From Micropterix aruncella (lineage: Eukaryota; Arthropoda; Insecta; Lepidoptera; Micropterigidae), in the NCBI GenBank assembly GCA_944548615.1, contig OX155954.1:5576924-5640923 (forward strand): a stretch of 64,000 bases of DNA. Reading direction: 5' to 3'. Shown here piece by piece: positions 22,237 to 33,880 of the stretch. How positions within the stretch are numbered: position 1 is the first letter of the stretch; the number at the start of each line of letters is the position of its first letter. Under the pieces are notes generated by a model. The model saw nothing but the letters and a program-made list of their open reading frames with translations. It had not been told where the DNA came from and did no database searches. The position numbers and the translations under genes are program-made.

Positions 22237-23179
22237 AATGAATTTAATGTTTATTTCATACATATTGGCGGACTTTGATCCTCTCCCCGTCATTATTGTG
22301 AAATAAATAGATAATATAAGCATGGTAGCAATAAAGCAAAAAAAATAAAAAGCAGTATGTCTTTGAAAGAAAATGAATACAGCATAGAAAAACGACAGGT
22401 TACAGAACTAGGTTTGTTGAGAGAAACAATGTGTATATAATGACTCCTTGAAAGTCAGTAGCGACGGACGCTTCTGACCCACAGTCGGACTGCATGGACA
22501 GTAAACCACTGTGAATATAAAGACGACTGATGCTTTGGAATAGAGAGTGTATTATCCTGACTAGATCTAAGACGCACACCATGACTCGATAAATGAATGA
22601 AGAGTTGTATAATTAATCAATGCTTTGTCCTATTCTTACATAATTATCAGTAAAACAGCTGCATTCAATCGAAGGTATCGATAAGTTTTCTTATAAGTTG
22701 CGCCAACAATGTTTATGGTGTCATCGAGAGTATGTGGTCACCGGTCGCTGACTTCTATTCAATACCAAATACGACTTCTTTATCTCTCTCGATTACCTCG
22801 TGCATGACTGCAAACAGTCTAATGACCGCAGATAAAATTAATGCGTATTGCACATTCACTGATGCGAAATAAAATGAAGATGTGCCTTAGCATATGTCTA
22901 AGAAAAATATGACCGACTCAGGTGTGCAATCGCTCCTGTCCTAACGTTCAGTGTTGAAATAAGAAATCGCAGTAACCATTTGAGTAGAATCCCTTTATGA
23001 AACGTGCAAAAAACATCAACGGACTTTGATGACTTATTCCATAGCGAAATATAATGACCGGGACACTGAGACTTATCGAAAGCGCGGACTCGCTGTTGTT
23101 TTCATGTTTTTTTTTCTGTAAAAGTGAAGAAATGACATTTTGATGTAATATAGATTATTCTATATTAAATCTTAGTGAA

Positions 23180-23640
23180 GAATCACTTATAAATTTCAAG
23201 AGAGGCACGGTTTTGTGGGAAACCGATGTGAGAACCTCGTAACTGGAACAATTCGTCGGATACGTTACTGAGTAGACGGATAAGACGCGTTCAAGTAGAT
23301 ATCATTTACATGGATTTTTCAAATCTTTTGACCGCGTCGATCACTCTATATTAATAAACAAACTTCTGTTTTAGTAAATCTTCTTCCGTGATTTATTTCA
23401 TACCGTAGAAATCATCACCAAACTGCAATTATCGGGGGGTATCGTTTAAAATGTTGTTGTGATCCCGCCTGGTGTTCCTCAAGGCTCTCATCTAGGACCT
23501 CTACTATTCTGCGTGTACATTCATGAATCGGTAAATATTTTTCAAACTCTAAATATTTACTTTATGCCGATGACGTAAAGGTATACAAGACAGTAAAGGT
23601 TAAGGCCGACTGTATGGGCTGTTAGTTTTGTCATTTTAAT
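23180..23640 (+). pseudogene. Reverse transcriptase relic (LINE, plus strand)
   Basis: RT motifs are readable in order but in shifting frames: DIIYMDF then FDRVDHSILINKLL (motif A, 23301-23365), PPGVPQGSHLGPLLFCVYIH (motif B, about 23466-23525), and YADDVKVYKTVK (motif C, 23560-23600). The catalytic aspartates are intact in sequence but separated by frameshifts. Sequence on both sides gives no further ORF2 that I can read. Confidence 0.8.
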
Positions 23641-23814
23641 AGGAGTTATTTATGCCTCTGATGTAAAACTCTTGTGGATGTAAAAATCAATGAATGCTTT
23701 GAAACATTGCATGTATCAAACGCATGTACTGACTGAATGAAAAAGCTTCTAGCTTGCATAAAATTAACGACGCATAGGCGTATAAGTTGATCAATACCTT
23801 TATACCTATGTATG

Positions 23815-24252
23815 TTTGTTTGTTTGAAAAACTTTATTGCACACACAATATATTACAACATGGTGGGCAAATTGCTAAGTGACAATATTTGTCTACTACA
23901 CCGCCAACGTTGCTGTGATAAAAGGTTATTTGGACAAATTAATTTATAAAGAGTCTTACATAATAATCGTAACAAACAAAATAAAACAGTATTTAACATA
24001 TGTCAGCTTGATGTCGAAGGGAGGAATAGGATATTATAAGGCCAAAGAAGAGAGACGGGGAAGAGGGGGGGGGGTATTCACTTGTTGGGTAAATGTATCT
24101 TTAGATTTTTAAACCCATTCAGGTCTTGAAGCCGTCTCAGAGGCAAAGGTACGGACTTCCAGAGTCGAGCCGCCTGCACGCAAATCACCTGAACATGAAA
24201 GCTGATGACTGCTGAGGTATATATCACTGCTGATGCCAGTGGTAGCGAATAG
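23815..24252 (-). mobile_element. LINE 3' part: ORF2 end and 3' UTR (left piece of a split element)
   Basis: On the minus strand, 24250-24078 reads VQAARLWKSVPLPLRRL and KNLKIHLPNK and stops. 'A.RLWNSLP..LR' is the standard final block of many LINE ORF2 proteins. The 3' UTR ends in TTTCAAACAAACAAAC at 23815-23830, a retroposon tail. The upstream RT thumb of what appears to be the same element is at 25018-25360, separated by a repeat A copy. Confidence 0.8.
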
Positions 24253-25017
24253 CTTCGTGCAGCTTTGGCCATAAGATCCACTCCTATTTAGAAGCCTCCT
24301 CGTGTGGAAGGCTACACCGGGTGAGACTCTCGCGTCTTAGGCCTCACGGCTGGTGGATCGGTTTCGAGTCTGGTTGTTTGTACTCTGACTGAGTTTCCAT
24401 AGCCCCAGACTATGAAGGAGTCTGGGGCTATGGAAATATACTATCTTCTAAGCAGCGGGGCTGGATGTTGACTTGTCGTCATGCCACTCTTGAAATGACC
24501 TTATGCCACCTGATCCCGTATGGCACTACGGGCAAAAGACGCCCAGGTCAGCGATAAATTCTAATGGAATTACCTTACCCGGGGTAGCCTTACCTCTTGA
24601 AATAACCATTAGGCTACCTGATCCTGAATTCAGAGCCTTTGGTCCGCGATAGATTCAAACTGAATCACCGCTGAATATACGGCAGGTAGAGGTCGCGCAA
24701 GCGACTTCGGACCCGTGACCAGTCGGCAGGTTGAAGGTATCCTGATGGTTAATTCCAGACGGAGATATACTTTTAAAATTGGTAGACAGGGGGCGAGGCT
24801 GCCCGCTGAATGGTCTTATGCAACCTTAGTGCAACCTTACTTGGTGCCTCGCCGTAAGGAGTTGGGCTCCTTCGTGTTCGTAGCTTTGCTGGACGGTAGG
24901 TTTGTACCGTCCCAAAGTCTTCCACGCTCATTCCACGGCTGAAAGAACGAACGATCACATATCGTTATACCAGCCTGGGCTGATGGGTTCGCCAGTTGTA
25001 GTCAACACCGCTCAACG
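24253..25017 (-). repeat. Repeat A, copy 7 (inserted in a LINE)
   Basis: The reversed A landmarks run from CTTTGGCCATAAGATCCACTC (3' end) through CCTCCTCGTGTGGAAGGC, TCGCGCAAGCGACTTCGG and GCCTCGCCGTAAGG to GGGTTCGCCAGTTGTAGTC (start). It contains an extra hairpin at 24394-24436. LINE ORF2 sequence of the same strand lies on both sides. Confidence 0.8.
24394..24436. other. Perfect 18-bp inverted repeat
   Basis: TTTCCATAGCCCCAGACT at 24394-24411 pairs exactly with 24419-24436 across a 7-base loop. It lies inside repeat A copy 7 in the segment shared with the 62088-62313 SINE, which has a shorter version (CATAGCCCCTCTGGGGCTA). Confidence 0.9.
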
Positions 25018-25360
25018 GCTGAGTAATATATTTTCCTGAGAGCACAATGAAGGGCCATGGCACGAAAACGGAAAGTGATTATAAAAATAAGAAGGCATAT
25101 TTGAATATAGTACACGAAAGAGTACGATGAGTATGTGGAGATGCCGACATTGTCTGATGGGAGCCACTCCATTTGCCGGCGAAAGGTTGATATGTGATCA
25201 AACTGCAGGATATTAACAAAGCGAATACGCGCGTTTTGAATCCTTCCCAGCGTATCGAGTAGCTCCTCATTGCCGTCTATGTACGCCGCATCTGCGTAGT
25301 TAATGACTGGTAAAAACAATATTATGCCATTTGTAGGAAGATACTTATGCACCCGTTTAA
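25018..25360 (-). pseudogene. LINE ORF2 thumb region (right piece of a split element)
   Basis: The minus-strand frame reads NYADAAYIDGNEELLDTLGR, IQNARIRFV, FDHISTFRRQMEWLP, which matches the usual post-RT region 'YADV.Y.......L..LQN.CIRFI...K.DH.S..R..L.WLP'. Together with 23815-24252 it forms one interrupted ORF2. The far 5' portion is absent. Confidence 0.8.
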
Positions 25361-25502
25361 AAGAATTGAGCCAAGCAAAGACTTTACGACTGACCTCACT
25401 TACTAGAGGTTATCAAGATAATTTTCATCAATGAGCAGGCCAAGGTCTTTTATGGTCTATGAGGTCAAGGTCTGTTGTAGAATATATATGTATAATGATA
25501 TA

Positions 25503-25898
25503 CAGGATGAGTTTTTAATTAACCGGCATCCTTAAAAGGGGTGAATCCATACAAGCATAAAAGCAACATTTAAGTAAAAAAAATATTATGCTTTTTTATA
25601 TATTTTTTGTTTTTTTTTCTATTTGAAAATTTTAAGAGCTTGACTGTTAAATAAAAGTTTGACAAGCGTTTGAGCACGCTGCGCCATCTAGCGGTAGGTA
25701 AAATATCGGTAATAAATAATATTAGCGATATTTTATCTAGCGCTAGATGGCGCGTATTACTAAGCGTTTTTTTTTACTTTTTTCGATGTATTAAATTTAT
25801 TAAATATTCAAAATATATTAATTTTTGTTTAAAGTTGCTTACTTACTCGTACTGATTCACCCCCTTCAAGGATGCCGGTTACTTAAAGAATCATCCTG
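25503..25898. mobile_element. CAGGATGAG-type MITE, copy 2 (best preserved)
   Basis: Ends CAGGATGAGTTTTTAATTAA and its inverse (tip CATCCTG), each followed by TA, so the target duplication is TA, as in Tc1/mariner elements. A second inverted repeat lies in the centre: GCCATCTAGCGGTAGGTAAA pairs with sequence at 25728-25752. The two nested palindromes would fold almost the whole element into one hairpin. No protein is encoded. Confidence 0.85.
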
Positions 25899-26329
25899 TA
25901 TCCCGCCAGTGAACGCGGCTAATCGATTTATTGCTTTATTATTTGGGTTGGTTCCCGTAAGATTTACATAGTTAAGGAACGTCGGGTGCGGTTTGTCCGC
26001 AGATGGGTCACCAGATTTTCATTGGGTACATTAGATATAATATACTCAATGATTTTTTTGTCGTTCTGAGACCTGTTTCGCAATTTTGGAAACTGCAGAT
26101 TCGGCTCGCAATTCACACTTTCGCAAGAAAGCTGTCATATTGATCTTGCGGTGGTTTATGGTTCAACAGACTGTGGGCCCGTCCAAGTACGCGACCGGTT
26201 CTTGCATACGATTTATTCTTGAAGAGATGCCGAACGAAGGCGTTCGTTTTTTTCCTCCTGTACATACATAGTTTACTCGAGGTCAACGCGAAAGCCATCA
26301 GTCAAGACAAGCCGTACAAGAAAAGAGGT

Positions 26330-26545
26330 GAATATTTCTTTTATAGAATAACGTATACATTTCCATAAAAGAATTGCCCAGAAAATTGTAGAATTACCAG
26401 TAAAACTGTTTAAGCGTCGTATTAAAGACCTACTGCGATTGAATGTTTAGTAGCCGCTCGCTTGTCGGCGCCTACGCACGTGGAATTTGTGCCTGACGCT
26501 TCATTAACGCTGGATTGTTATTGGTCAAACCCTACCAAAGTAACC
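26330..26545 (+). pseudogene. Probable LINE ORF2 end plus shared 3' UTR (repeat E, copy 1)
   Basis: The plus strand reads HKRIAQKIVELPVKLFKRRI, KDLLRLNV and stops at 26449. Then comes a segment matching 39903-39998: ACGCACGTGGA, TGCCTGACGCTTCATTAACG, TTATTGGTCAAACCCTA. A short ORF2-like end joined to a repeated 3' sequence suggests a LINE terminus. The protein match is weak. Confidence 0.4.
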
Positions 26546-26829
26546 CTGACTATTCCTTCGCGGGTCCGCCCATTTTAGATATTATTCCCAGGTCTTATGT
26601 CGCCTAAACATGATTAAAATTTGTGCAGGGTAAATAAAACAACAACGTAATTTCTACTAGTATAATTTTCTACCAATAGTGTTACCTGAGAATATTTTCC
26701 AGTACACCGTTTTTTGTGTATCGTGTAAAATAACAAAAAAAACGCAATCGTTCCTATCCTGTAGTTAGCGATTAATTATTGTATATTTTAATATGTTGGA
26801 ATCCAGCACTCATACATTAATCATTATTA

Positions 26830-27050
26830 ATCTATACTAATATTATAAAAAGGTAAAGTTTGTGAGGTTGTAGGAAGTAATCTCTGGATCTACTGAACCG
26901 ATTTTTGACAATTCTTTTACCAATAGAAAGCCACGTTATTTGTGAGTGTAAAATCGAATGCAAATAAATAGTCCAGCCAAATAATTGTATGTCGCTTCAT
27001 CAAGATGGAATTAGGGAAAGCTTATGATACCGTGTATCAATCAGATATTT
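26830..27050 (+). repeat. Repeat F, copy 1 (Helitron-like start)
   Basis: TCTATACTAATATTATAAA followed by ACTACTGAACCGATTT-type and AGAAAGCCACGTTATT sequence is a very common start in lepidopteran interspersed repeats that I associate with Helitrons; I cannot prove the class here. The second half (AATCGAATGCAAATAAATA ... GTATGTCGCTTCATCA ... GATACCGTGTATCAA) recurs at 29510-29610 and 50085-50640. Confidence 0.45.
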
Positions 27051-27712
27051 TTTTATTTTTCGTCAATACAAACAACATTGTGTTCGATATTTAATTGGCG
27101 TGGTGGCCTTATCAAATAAGATAATAATGAGCAAAACTGAATGTAAAACAAAATATAAAGGATATTTTAAGATATTTCCAAGGGCTCTCTGATCATTCAA
27201 ACTGCACAGGCAAAAGTAAACAAAACAATAAAAACGATAAAGTTCAGACAATAAAGCAGCATTGTAATGGTATCCCTTTGTTCTTAGTCCATTAACAAAA
27301 TTTCAGCAGCACGCTGATAAGATGATAACGAATGTTTGGGCCGAGTTTTAAAATGGACAAGGAAGCAATAACAACAATGCAGTAACTAACGGCCTAAGCA
27401 AACGGCCGGAAGATAACACGTTGGATAGCATTCAATGCAGCTGAGAATTTCCCTAAGACTGGTTACAATCGGATGGGCGACAAACAGAGATTACGTTTCG
27501 ATGTTTAAGATGTTTGCGATGGATAAATCAAACAAGCAAATGAATATTATTAGTTAAGGGCTTTACTAAGGCCGATAATTTGTGTAATTTCTCTTAGAAT
27601 TGACAAATGTTAACTGTACTGAATATGTTTTTTTGCCTTTATACCCTACCCTTTACGGTAACGGCCCACCCTAATGGCTAATCACAGTCTTACAGCCGGC
27701 CGGCTTTTTTAT

Positions 27713-27800
27713 AACAACACGTGGCAGTACTCAGGTGATCACCCATCGGTGCTTAACGTCGATGATCTGGCGGAAGCCAGTGATTCTACGCGGCTACGGA
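27713..27800 (-). pseudogene. 5S rRNA-like relic with an internal deletion
   Basis: Read on the minus strand, the order is a GTTAAGCACC block preceded by CAGATCATCGACG, then GATGGGTGATCACCTGAGTA and CCACGTGTTGTT. These match the insect 5S gene order (GATCACCGAAGTTAAGCAGC ... GATGGGTGACCGCCTGGGAA ... GCACGTCGTTGG), but about 20 bases between them, including part of the internal promoter, are missing. It is therefore a pseudogene or part of a 5S-derived SINE, not an active gene. The comparison is from memory of the 5S consensus. Confidence 0.5.
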
Positions 27801-28638
27801 CGTTACTTGAAACTCGCTTGTAAATCAAGTTCTCCTGGGGGTGGGGGTAATATACACCCGAAAACATCGCTTTATGTATGAATAGGCAGAAAAAAGTCTA
27901 AATTGCGCTTTAACGTCTCATTTTGCAAAATCCTTAATACGTGGCGAAAAACAATAAAAACCTTCAAAGACGCTGTTACTGTTCTCACATTCTCACTCAT
28001 TTAAAACATTTCACACCAAACGTATCCTATTTATGTAATCTTAAAGTCAATAAGTTGAACCACGTTTTATATTAATTGAAACCCTTTAGAGTATACGTTT
28101 ATCGCAAAAATTTTAAAAAAAAACAAACAAACGAACAAGCCGATTCGGACCAAATTACGTACAAAAATAGTTCATCTTAATGCCGAGGTTACAAAATCTG
28201 ATGAGAAAGATCCGCTATTTAGCTCCAAAATGGTGGGCTTTTCAAAATTGAAAAAATTATAAATCTATTAATATAGGTCCTCTAAAAATAAATAAGTGTG
28301 ACAGAATTCGGAGGACGTTTGTCTACAACTCTTGCTTACGTCACTTTTCGACATCTTAAGCGGATTTTGAATTAAAAATATTATAATCTGAAAATGTAAT
28401 TACTCATAAATCCGTCATTATTAATGCTAGATTGAAAAACAAAAGTGTCTAAGAATCCGAAAATAATGCCTATTTGTTATTAGCCATGTGTTAATATCGT
28501 TAATGTTTTACGAGTTTATTAACAAAAAAAACTAATTTGACTGACGGGTATTTCTACGCGTTGAAGGATTTAAAATCGCACATGAAAATCGTAACTATTA
28601 TGGCAGATAACAAGTACATATAGTAAAAAGAATAAAAA

Positions 28639-29048
28639 ACACGACTGCCGTTACAAAAAGTGAACTACATACTATATTTATAATTATTTTTATTACGGTT
28701 TTTTATGAAATATTTGTGGTTTATGTATTTATCATATGAATACATTTATATTTTTTCGGATTGTACTCAATCAGACCTGTCATTTGACACGAAACACTAT
28801 ATAATTATGTTAATTTATTGACATTTGGAGATTTGGACAATTAGACAATCATTTATTTGATATTTGGGTAGTTTAGGTACCCTATGACACTCGGGATGAC
28901 ATTTTAGGTACCTATGACACGATTCTAATAATACGAGGTATGTCTAAATCGGTTCTAGCGTTTGAAAGTTATGATGAATTAAAAAAATGGAAAACATACA
29001 TAGATGAACCCTGAACGCATTACACTCCTTTTTTCTAGGCAGTCGTGT
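28639..29048 (+). mobile_element. ACACGACTG-ended MITE, copy 2 (intact)
   Basis: Ends ACACGACTGCC and GGCAGTCGTGT, both flanked by A runs. Internal marks include GGTTTTTTATGAAATATTTG, GGAAAACATACATAGATG and ACACTCCTTTTTTC. At 410 bp it shows the unexpanded form of the element that carries the giant (AT)n at 53679-54828. Confidence 0.85.
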
Positions 29049-29164
29049 AAAAAAACAGTTTAATCGAAGAAAAGAAAAGAAAAGAAAACGGTTTAAAAAT
29101 CGAATGCAAATAAATTATCATGCTTATTATATAAAAAAAACACTAAAAACACGCTATTATAAAT

Positions 29165-29400
29165 GCACGTAAAAACCAAATACGATATTCCATCATGGAA
29201 TGCCAGTGCCTATCTTCCGGCTTCATCATCAGACCTTGAAACCTAATCGTGGTCAAAGTTCATTCCAAGACTTTTCTAACAAGTCCAAACACAGCTATAA
29301 TACGATGTTCCATCATGAAGTTCCAGTTCATATATTCCGACTCCATCATCAGATCAATTCGACAGTACCATATTATTGTATTGTCATCAGAACTACATAC
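29165..29400 (+). repeat. Two units of a 120-bp tandem repeat
   Basis: TACGATATTCCATCATGGAA at 29181 recurs as TACGATGTTCCATCATGAAG at 29301, with CTTCATCATCAGA and CTCCATCATCAGA following at the same spacing. Similar sequence is, to my memory, widespread in lepidopteran genomes. The short frames through it are not called. Confidence 0.65.
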
Positions 29401-29509
29401 AGCTGACAATTTTCATGACTCTACGATCCTTAGAAGATGGTTAAATTAGTTACCTTAGATTCCATTACATAGTTAGTTACATACAGGTCGACCTAATAAA
29501 AGCGTGTTA

Positions 29510-29615
29510 AAAACAGCGAAGCACTCAATTTGTATGTCGCATTAATACAACATTTTATAAAATGTTATGGAATGTTGTGATACCATATATAAATCAGATT
29601 TTGTATACAGTCATT
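29510..29615 (+). repeat. Repeat F, copy 2 (fragment)
   Basis: Shares TTGTATGTCGCATTAATACA-like and TTGTGATACC.TATATAAATCAGAT sequence with 26990-27050. Confidence 0.5.
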
Positions 29616-29990
29616 TTGAAAAAAGTTTTTTTTTTCCATTTCATTATTGGCAGTTGTTTCTTGAATCGACAGTAAGTGAGACAGGTGAAGATGAGCTCCC
29701 GAATAAAACAACATCGTAACTACATACATGGCTAGATACGGATGAAAGTCGTCTCGGTATATAGAAATCGAAAAAAATCAGCTCAAGGGCAGTGGCGAGA
29801 GGAAGAAGCGTCAGGAGGAGTGAAAGACGATGAAAGAGTCAAGTTCATTGACTGGCGGCAATCGCCTCGACCGCAATACAGCGTCGTGCCTGCCACAAAA
29901 AAAAAGATATACAAATCGAAGCGTGCCCTGTCGAGTTTAATGTCTCTTTTAAGGGGACAGTCTGGGGCCGAGGGGGCTTTCGCCATTTTT

Positions 29991-30545
29991 ACACGACTGT
30001 TCAACAAAAAGGAGTGTAATGTGTTCAGGGTTCATGTATGTATGTTTTCCGTTTCTTTATTTCACCATAACTCTAAAACGCTCAAAGCGATTTACACGTG
30101 TAATGTATTGCTAGGATCGTTATGTCATCCAGAGTGTAATAGGGTACTTAAACTGTCAAATAAATATTTGTATTCAAATAAACTGTCAAAAAAAAAGACA
30201 AATGTCAAATAAATATTTGTCTAAATGCCCAAATGTCAATAAATTAAGATAAATACATCGGGTTAGTATTAAATGAAAGGTGTGATTGAGTAAATTCCGA
30301 AAATATATATGTATCTATAAAATATCAGAATTTTAGAATGTAAATTCCGAAAATATATATATGGATAAACAAAAAAACCACACGTATTTCATAAAATATC
30401 GTTTTCCGTTTCTTTATTCCACCATCATTTTAAATGCTTGAACCGATTTAGAAGTGTGCTGTATTGTTAGAATCGTTACGTCCTCCTGGATGTCACAAGG
30501 TACCGAAACAGTCTAAATGTCAAATACATAATTGAATTTCAATAG
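29991..30545 (-). mobile_element. ACACGACTG-ended MITE, copy 3 (rearranged)
   Basis: Starts ACACGACTGTTCAAC and has the family interior (GTTTTCCGTTTCTTTATTTC at about 30041). The same internal block appears again at about 30402 (GTTTTCCGTTTCTTTATTCC), so the copy contains an internal duplication or two overlapping insertions. The opposite terminal repeat is not found. Confidence 0.65.
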
Positions 30546-30556
30546 TATTTTTTTGT

Positions 30557-30850
30557 TTGTTTAAATTATTACAATACAATACAATACAATCAACTACTCC
30601 AGTAGTTAGGCATTCCTACACTTGGATGCGTCACAAAATTAAATGCTTAAAATTTAATTATTTAAAACATAACTATCATGATCGTTGTCATGGCTGTAAT
30701 ATTATATTCAATATTACCTACTTACAAATAATCAAAATATACTGATGTCATTAAATAGTAAGAGAGAATAATATATTCAAATAGAAATGCAAATTATATG
30801 TAGAATAATCAACGTAAAATAATTTTATTATCAATCCAGCAATATGCCTT
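30557..30850 (-). repeat. Retroposon 3' end with (ACAAT)n tail (repeat C, copy 2)
   Basis: The tail is the ACAAT run at 30570-30590, followed by CTACTCCAGTAG and CCTACACTTGGATGCGTC, the inverse of 3475-3530. The frame at 30964-31275 just beyond is not recognisably a retroposon protein. Confidence 0.6.
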
Positions 30851-32828
30851 CGTATTTTTTAAACATAAGTAGATGTACCTATACTAAATTATATGAGAAT
30901 TAGAATGTCAGCTATCATAATACCGTTATTTTTAAAATTTTACAAATTTTACTAATTATCAACATGGAAAATAAACTCGGAATTTTCAAACTCCCTTTTA
31001 CCAAAAATTGGGTTTCTTACCAAATAGTTTATAATTATCTTTTTAAATTGGTCCTCTCCAAGGCTTTTCATTTGCTCTGGAATCTTATTATAGAAGGACA
31101 ATTGTTCTTGATACTTAAAACTTCATTTACACATAAAATATGCATTCTAAAATTCAGAAAAAAATTGAAAGTCATGAAGATTGGCTACAAACAGAGTGGC
31201 AGTGATAGTCGTTACGTCGAAAAATCTATCGTATTAGCAGTAAATAAAAGTGAAACTTTTGAATTCACAGAGTAAAGGGGAAATTGGATAGTTTGAAAGA
31301 GTATACAAGTTTTGCAATAATAATTAATTGGAGTAACAGAATATGAAACTCTTGAGAGGTGTACACCTATACATTTTGATTATTTTGTTTCTGTGAAATG
31401 TTAGGAAGGTTTGAATTATTGAGACCAAAATGCCGGAGGGTTTTAGACATTCTAGCGATAACATTTCAGAAGGCGTATTAAACAAAGTCTTAAGTAAATA
31501 CGACAGAAACGCCATAGGTCCCAGAGGCTGTCCGAATTTCGGCGTTTACTTTCCTGGATATTATTTACAGGGGAAAAATAGCAAATGAAATCAGCGATTT
31601 TCTGTTGTATTTTTAAAATTTCTTTTATTTTTTTTAAAGTCTTATTGTGCTACAAAAATTACACAACTAGACAAACAACTAGATGCACAACAATGACTGT
31701 GGTGGATCGTTTATATTAATGGGGCGAATATATTTAATCTTCAAAATAACTGTTTACCAGGTATATCTTCAACAAATTTAAATTGAAGCTATTGACAATA
31801 AAACTAGAAATATGCACGTATATAAGCAAAAGCAAATTTTCATGCTAAACGTTAGCCTAGATAAATCGTCACGAAGACATAATCCATGGAATCCAAAAAA
31901 ACAAGACCAAGTAACTGTAACGCAATCACTTCACGAATATCGAATTGAAACGGTAACTTGCAAAGCGAATGAATGATTTTACATAAAATAAACCGAGAGA
32001 ATGCCACATTACCAAAACAAAACATCTTCAAGCAGCCCAAAAAATAATTAAGGTTAGGACCACTTTGGAATAATCTGAAGCTGATATAGTCTGAAAGGAT
32101 ATTCTTACTTTATTAATTCAAACGATCTCAAGTGTCACAATAATTAGATACTTATGAGAAACTCATTAAATTTCGAGTGTATCTTGGTGTACCTACATTG
32201 CATACATAAATGGCCAATAAATTAGCACCATTTTCTAGTTCCCAATTCCCATGACACAATAGAGCTTTCGCCGAAATCCCGCAGTGAAATAAACACTGAT
32301 TCTCCGCAGCACTTTGGCATTCCAAACAAAGCATTTTGAACAGTATACCTATTAACTGTAATTACGCTCGAGTACTTCCAGGCAATTGGTTCGCTATAAA
32401 TAAGCAGCTGTTGTATCGGAGACGTCTTCATCTTGTGCTGAATGCTGCGGGAAGTAACAAATCAGCATCGTGACCGTGACAAATCAGCCAGCAAAAGTCC
32501 GATAAGAGTATCATTTCTCACGACTTGGGTCATCACGATGCTTTGGTTCATGTAAGCGTGGTTAATTACCAAAGAAAGTTTTAAACTCGAGATTTCGGCC
32601 GTGTGGAAATTGGCGTATTGGTCGATTGGAGGGTGCTCTGTCGATGATAATAAAATTAAGGAAACGAGCCTATTGATATTCAGTTTTCTCATTATTGTGA
32701 AGGCCAATTTATATAAGGTTTAAAAGTTTAATAAAAACTAATTTGTATTGTATAAAATTATGATTCAAGAAGAAAATGTAAAATAGCAATGAATAACGTT
32801 AAAAGCGAAAATTAGCTAATAGTTACTG
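30851..32828. other. Unassigned sequence
   Basis: About 2 kb, AT-rich to 32040 and slightly richer after. Frames up to 103 codons (30964, plus strand) are Lys/Phe/Leu-rich and unremarkable. No repeat is shared with the rest of the window. Confidence 0.3.
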
Positions 32829-32831
32829 TTA

Positions 32832-33282
32832 GGCCGGCCACAGACAGCCCACGATGATACACGACAACCTTTGACACGGAAGCTACGTGGCTCTATGTTG
32901 CGATTCGGATACACAATGCTATCTGAATTACGTCACGCAAATGTCCATTTCGTCTCAACTGCCTTAGGGAGCGCACGTGTTTAAGTGCACGTCGTAAAGC
33001 GCTCGCGAAGGTTTGGGAACGGTTTATATGCGGAAGTGGTTGAGCGGGGGGGGGGGGGGGGGGCATGGTTACTGCCGTGGCCGCCGTCGCCACAAAACGT
33101 GTGCACATCGCTCGGCGGATGCATCCGCGGTAACCCACACGTGTGCTTCTGACGTCACATGGCCACGCAGCCGTGTACAGCATGTGCGTGGCCCGCTATG
33201 TGTTTATTTGTATGGGAGCTGGTATTGAACAAAGCAAAAGCCACGTGTGAAACGTGGCCGTGTGTAGCAGTCTGTGGCGGCT
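32832..33282. mobile_element. PIF/Harbinger-like MITE, GC-rich
   Basis: Ends GGCCGGCCACAGAC and its near inverse (GTCTGTGGCGGCT, one base missing), each flanked by TTA, the usual target duplication of PIF/Harbinger elements. Unlike its surroundings the interior is GC-rich and contains three CACGTG motifs (about 32971, 33137, 33241) and an 18-base G run at 33046-33063. No transposase is encoded. Confidence 0.7.
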
Positions 33283-33691
33283 TTAAGTAGGTGTCGAACA
33301 CTTTAGTAAAGGCCAACGACAGTTCAGTGTTGCTAATATATAGAACTGAGAAATGTTTAGCCGTTACAAGTTGGAATACTCGAATTCGCTCCCGGAAACA
33401 GCAGACAATTTTGTTCAGGATATCTAATAGTACCTACATGATCGTCTATGGAAAATATTAGATGACTTCGAATATTATAAAAAATAAATACAAGTCGAGG
33501 AGACACGCACGTGCGGGGTGACAAAGAGTGCGGATATATAGGAGATAAAGAGTATTTATTTCCAATGCAACTATTACAATTGTGTAGGAATGCCATAAAA
33601 TTTATCTTAAACTAGTTACTCAATTTAGCCAAGAAATTTCGAAAAGAAAAGTTTCCGAATTATAAATAAAATTAAATGGGTAGGTACGATG

Positions 33692-33880
33692 CTATGTATT
33701 TTCACAATATTTTAAAAAGTCGTTATGCGCATACAAGTTTATTTTAAGCAGATAAACTCGAATGGATCTCTTGAAAATATCGATGTTTTTAATCGCCTTT
33801 AATCTATCAGGCAATTTATTAAAAAGTTATACGTGAAAAACGGAGGACTCGTCGAACGCGTTTCGTCATCATAACGGCGT
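33692..33880 (-). pseudogene. LINE ORF2 C-terminal relic
   Basis: The minus strand reads LFNKLPDRLKAIKNIDIFKR, then SIRVYLLKINLYAHNDFL and a stop at 33692. This is the standard 'FNKLP..IK.I.....FK..LK..L....(Y/F)..(D/E)(E/D)F' ending. A stop codon lies just upstream of LFNKLP in the same frame. Confidence 0.7.

Noticed and set aside
29165..29400. Frame of 68 codons with repeated FRLHHQ
   Set aside because: The repetition comes from the 120-bp tandem DNA repeat, and there is no start context or other coding sign.
29742..30212. 156-codon plus-strand frame
   Set aside because: It starts in unassigned DNA and runs into the ACACGACTG MITE, changing composition at the boundary. No domain, signal peptide or conserved block.
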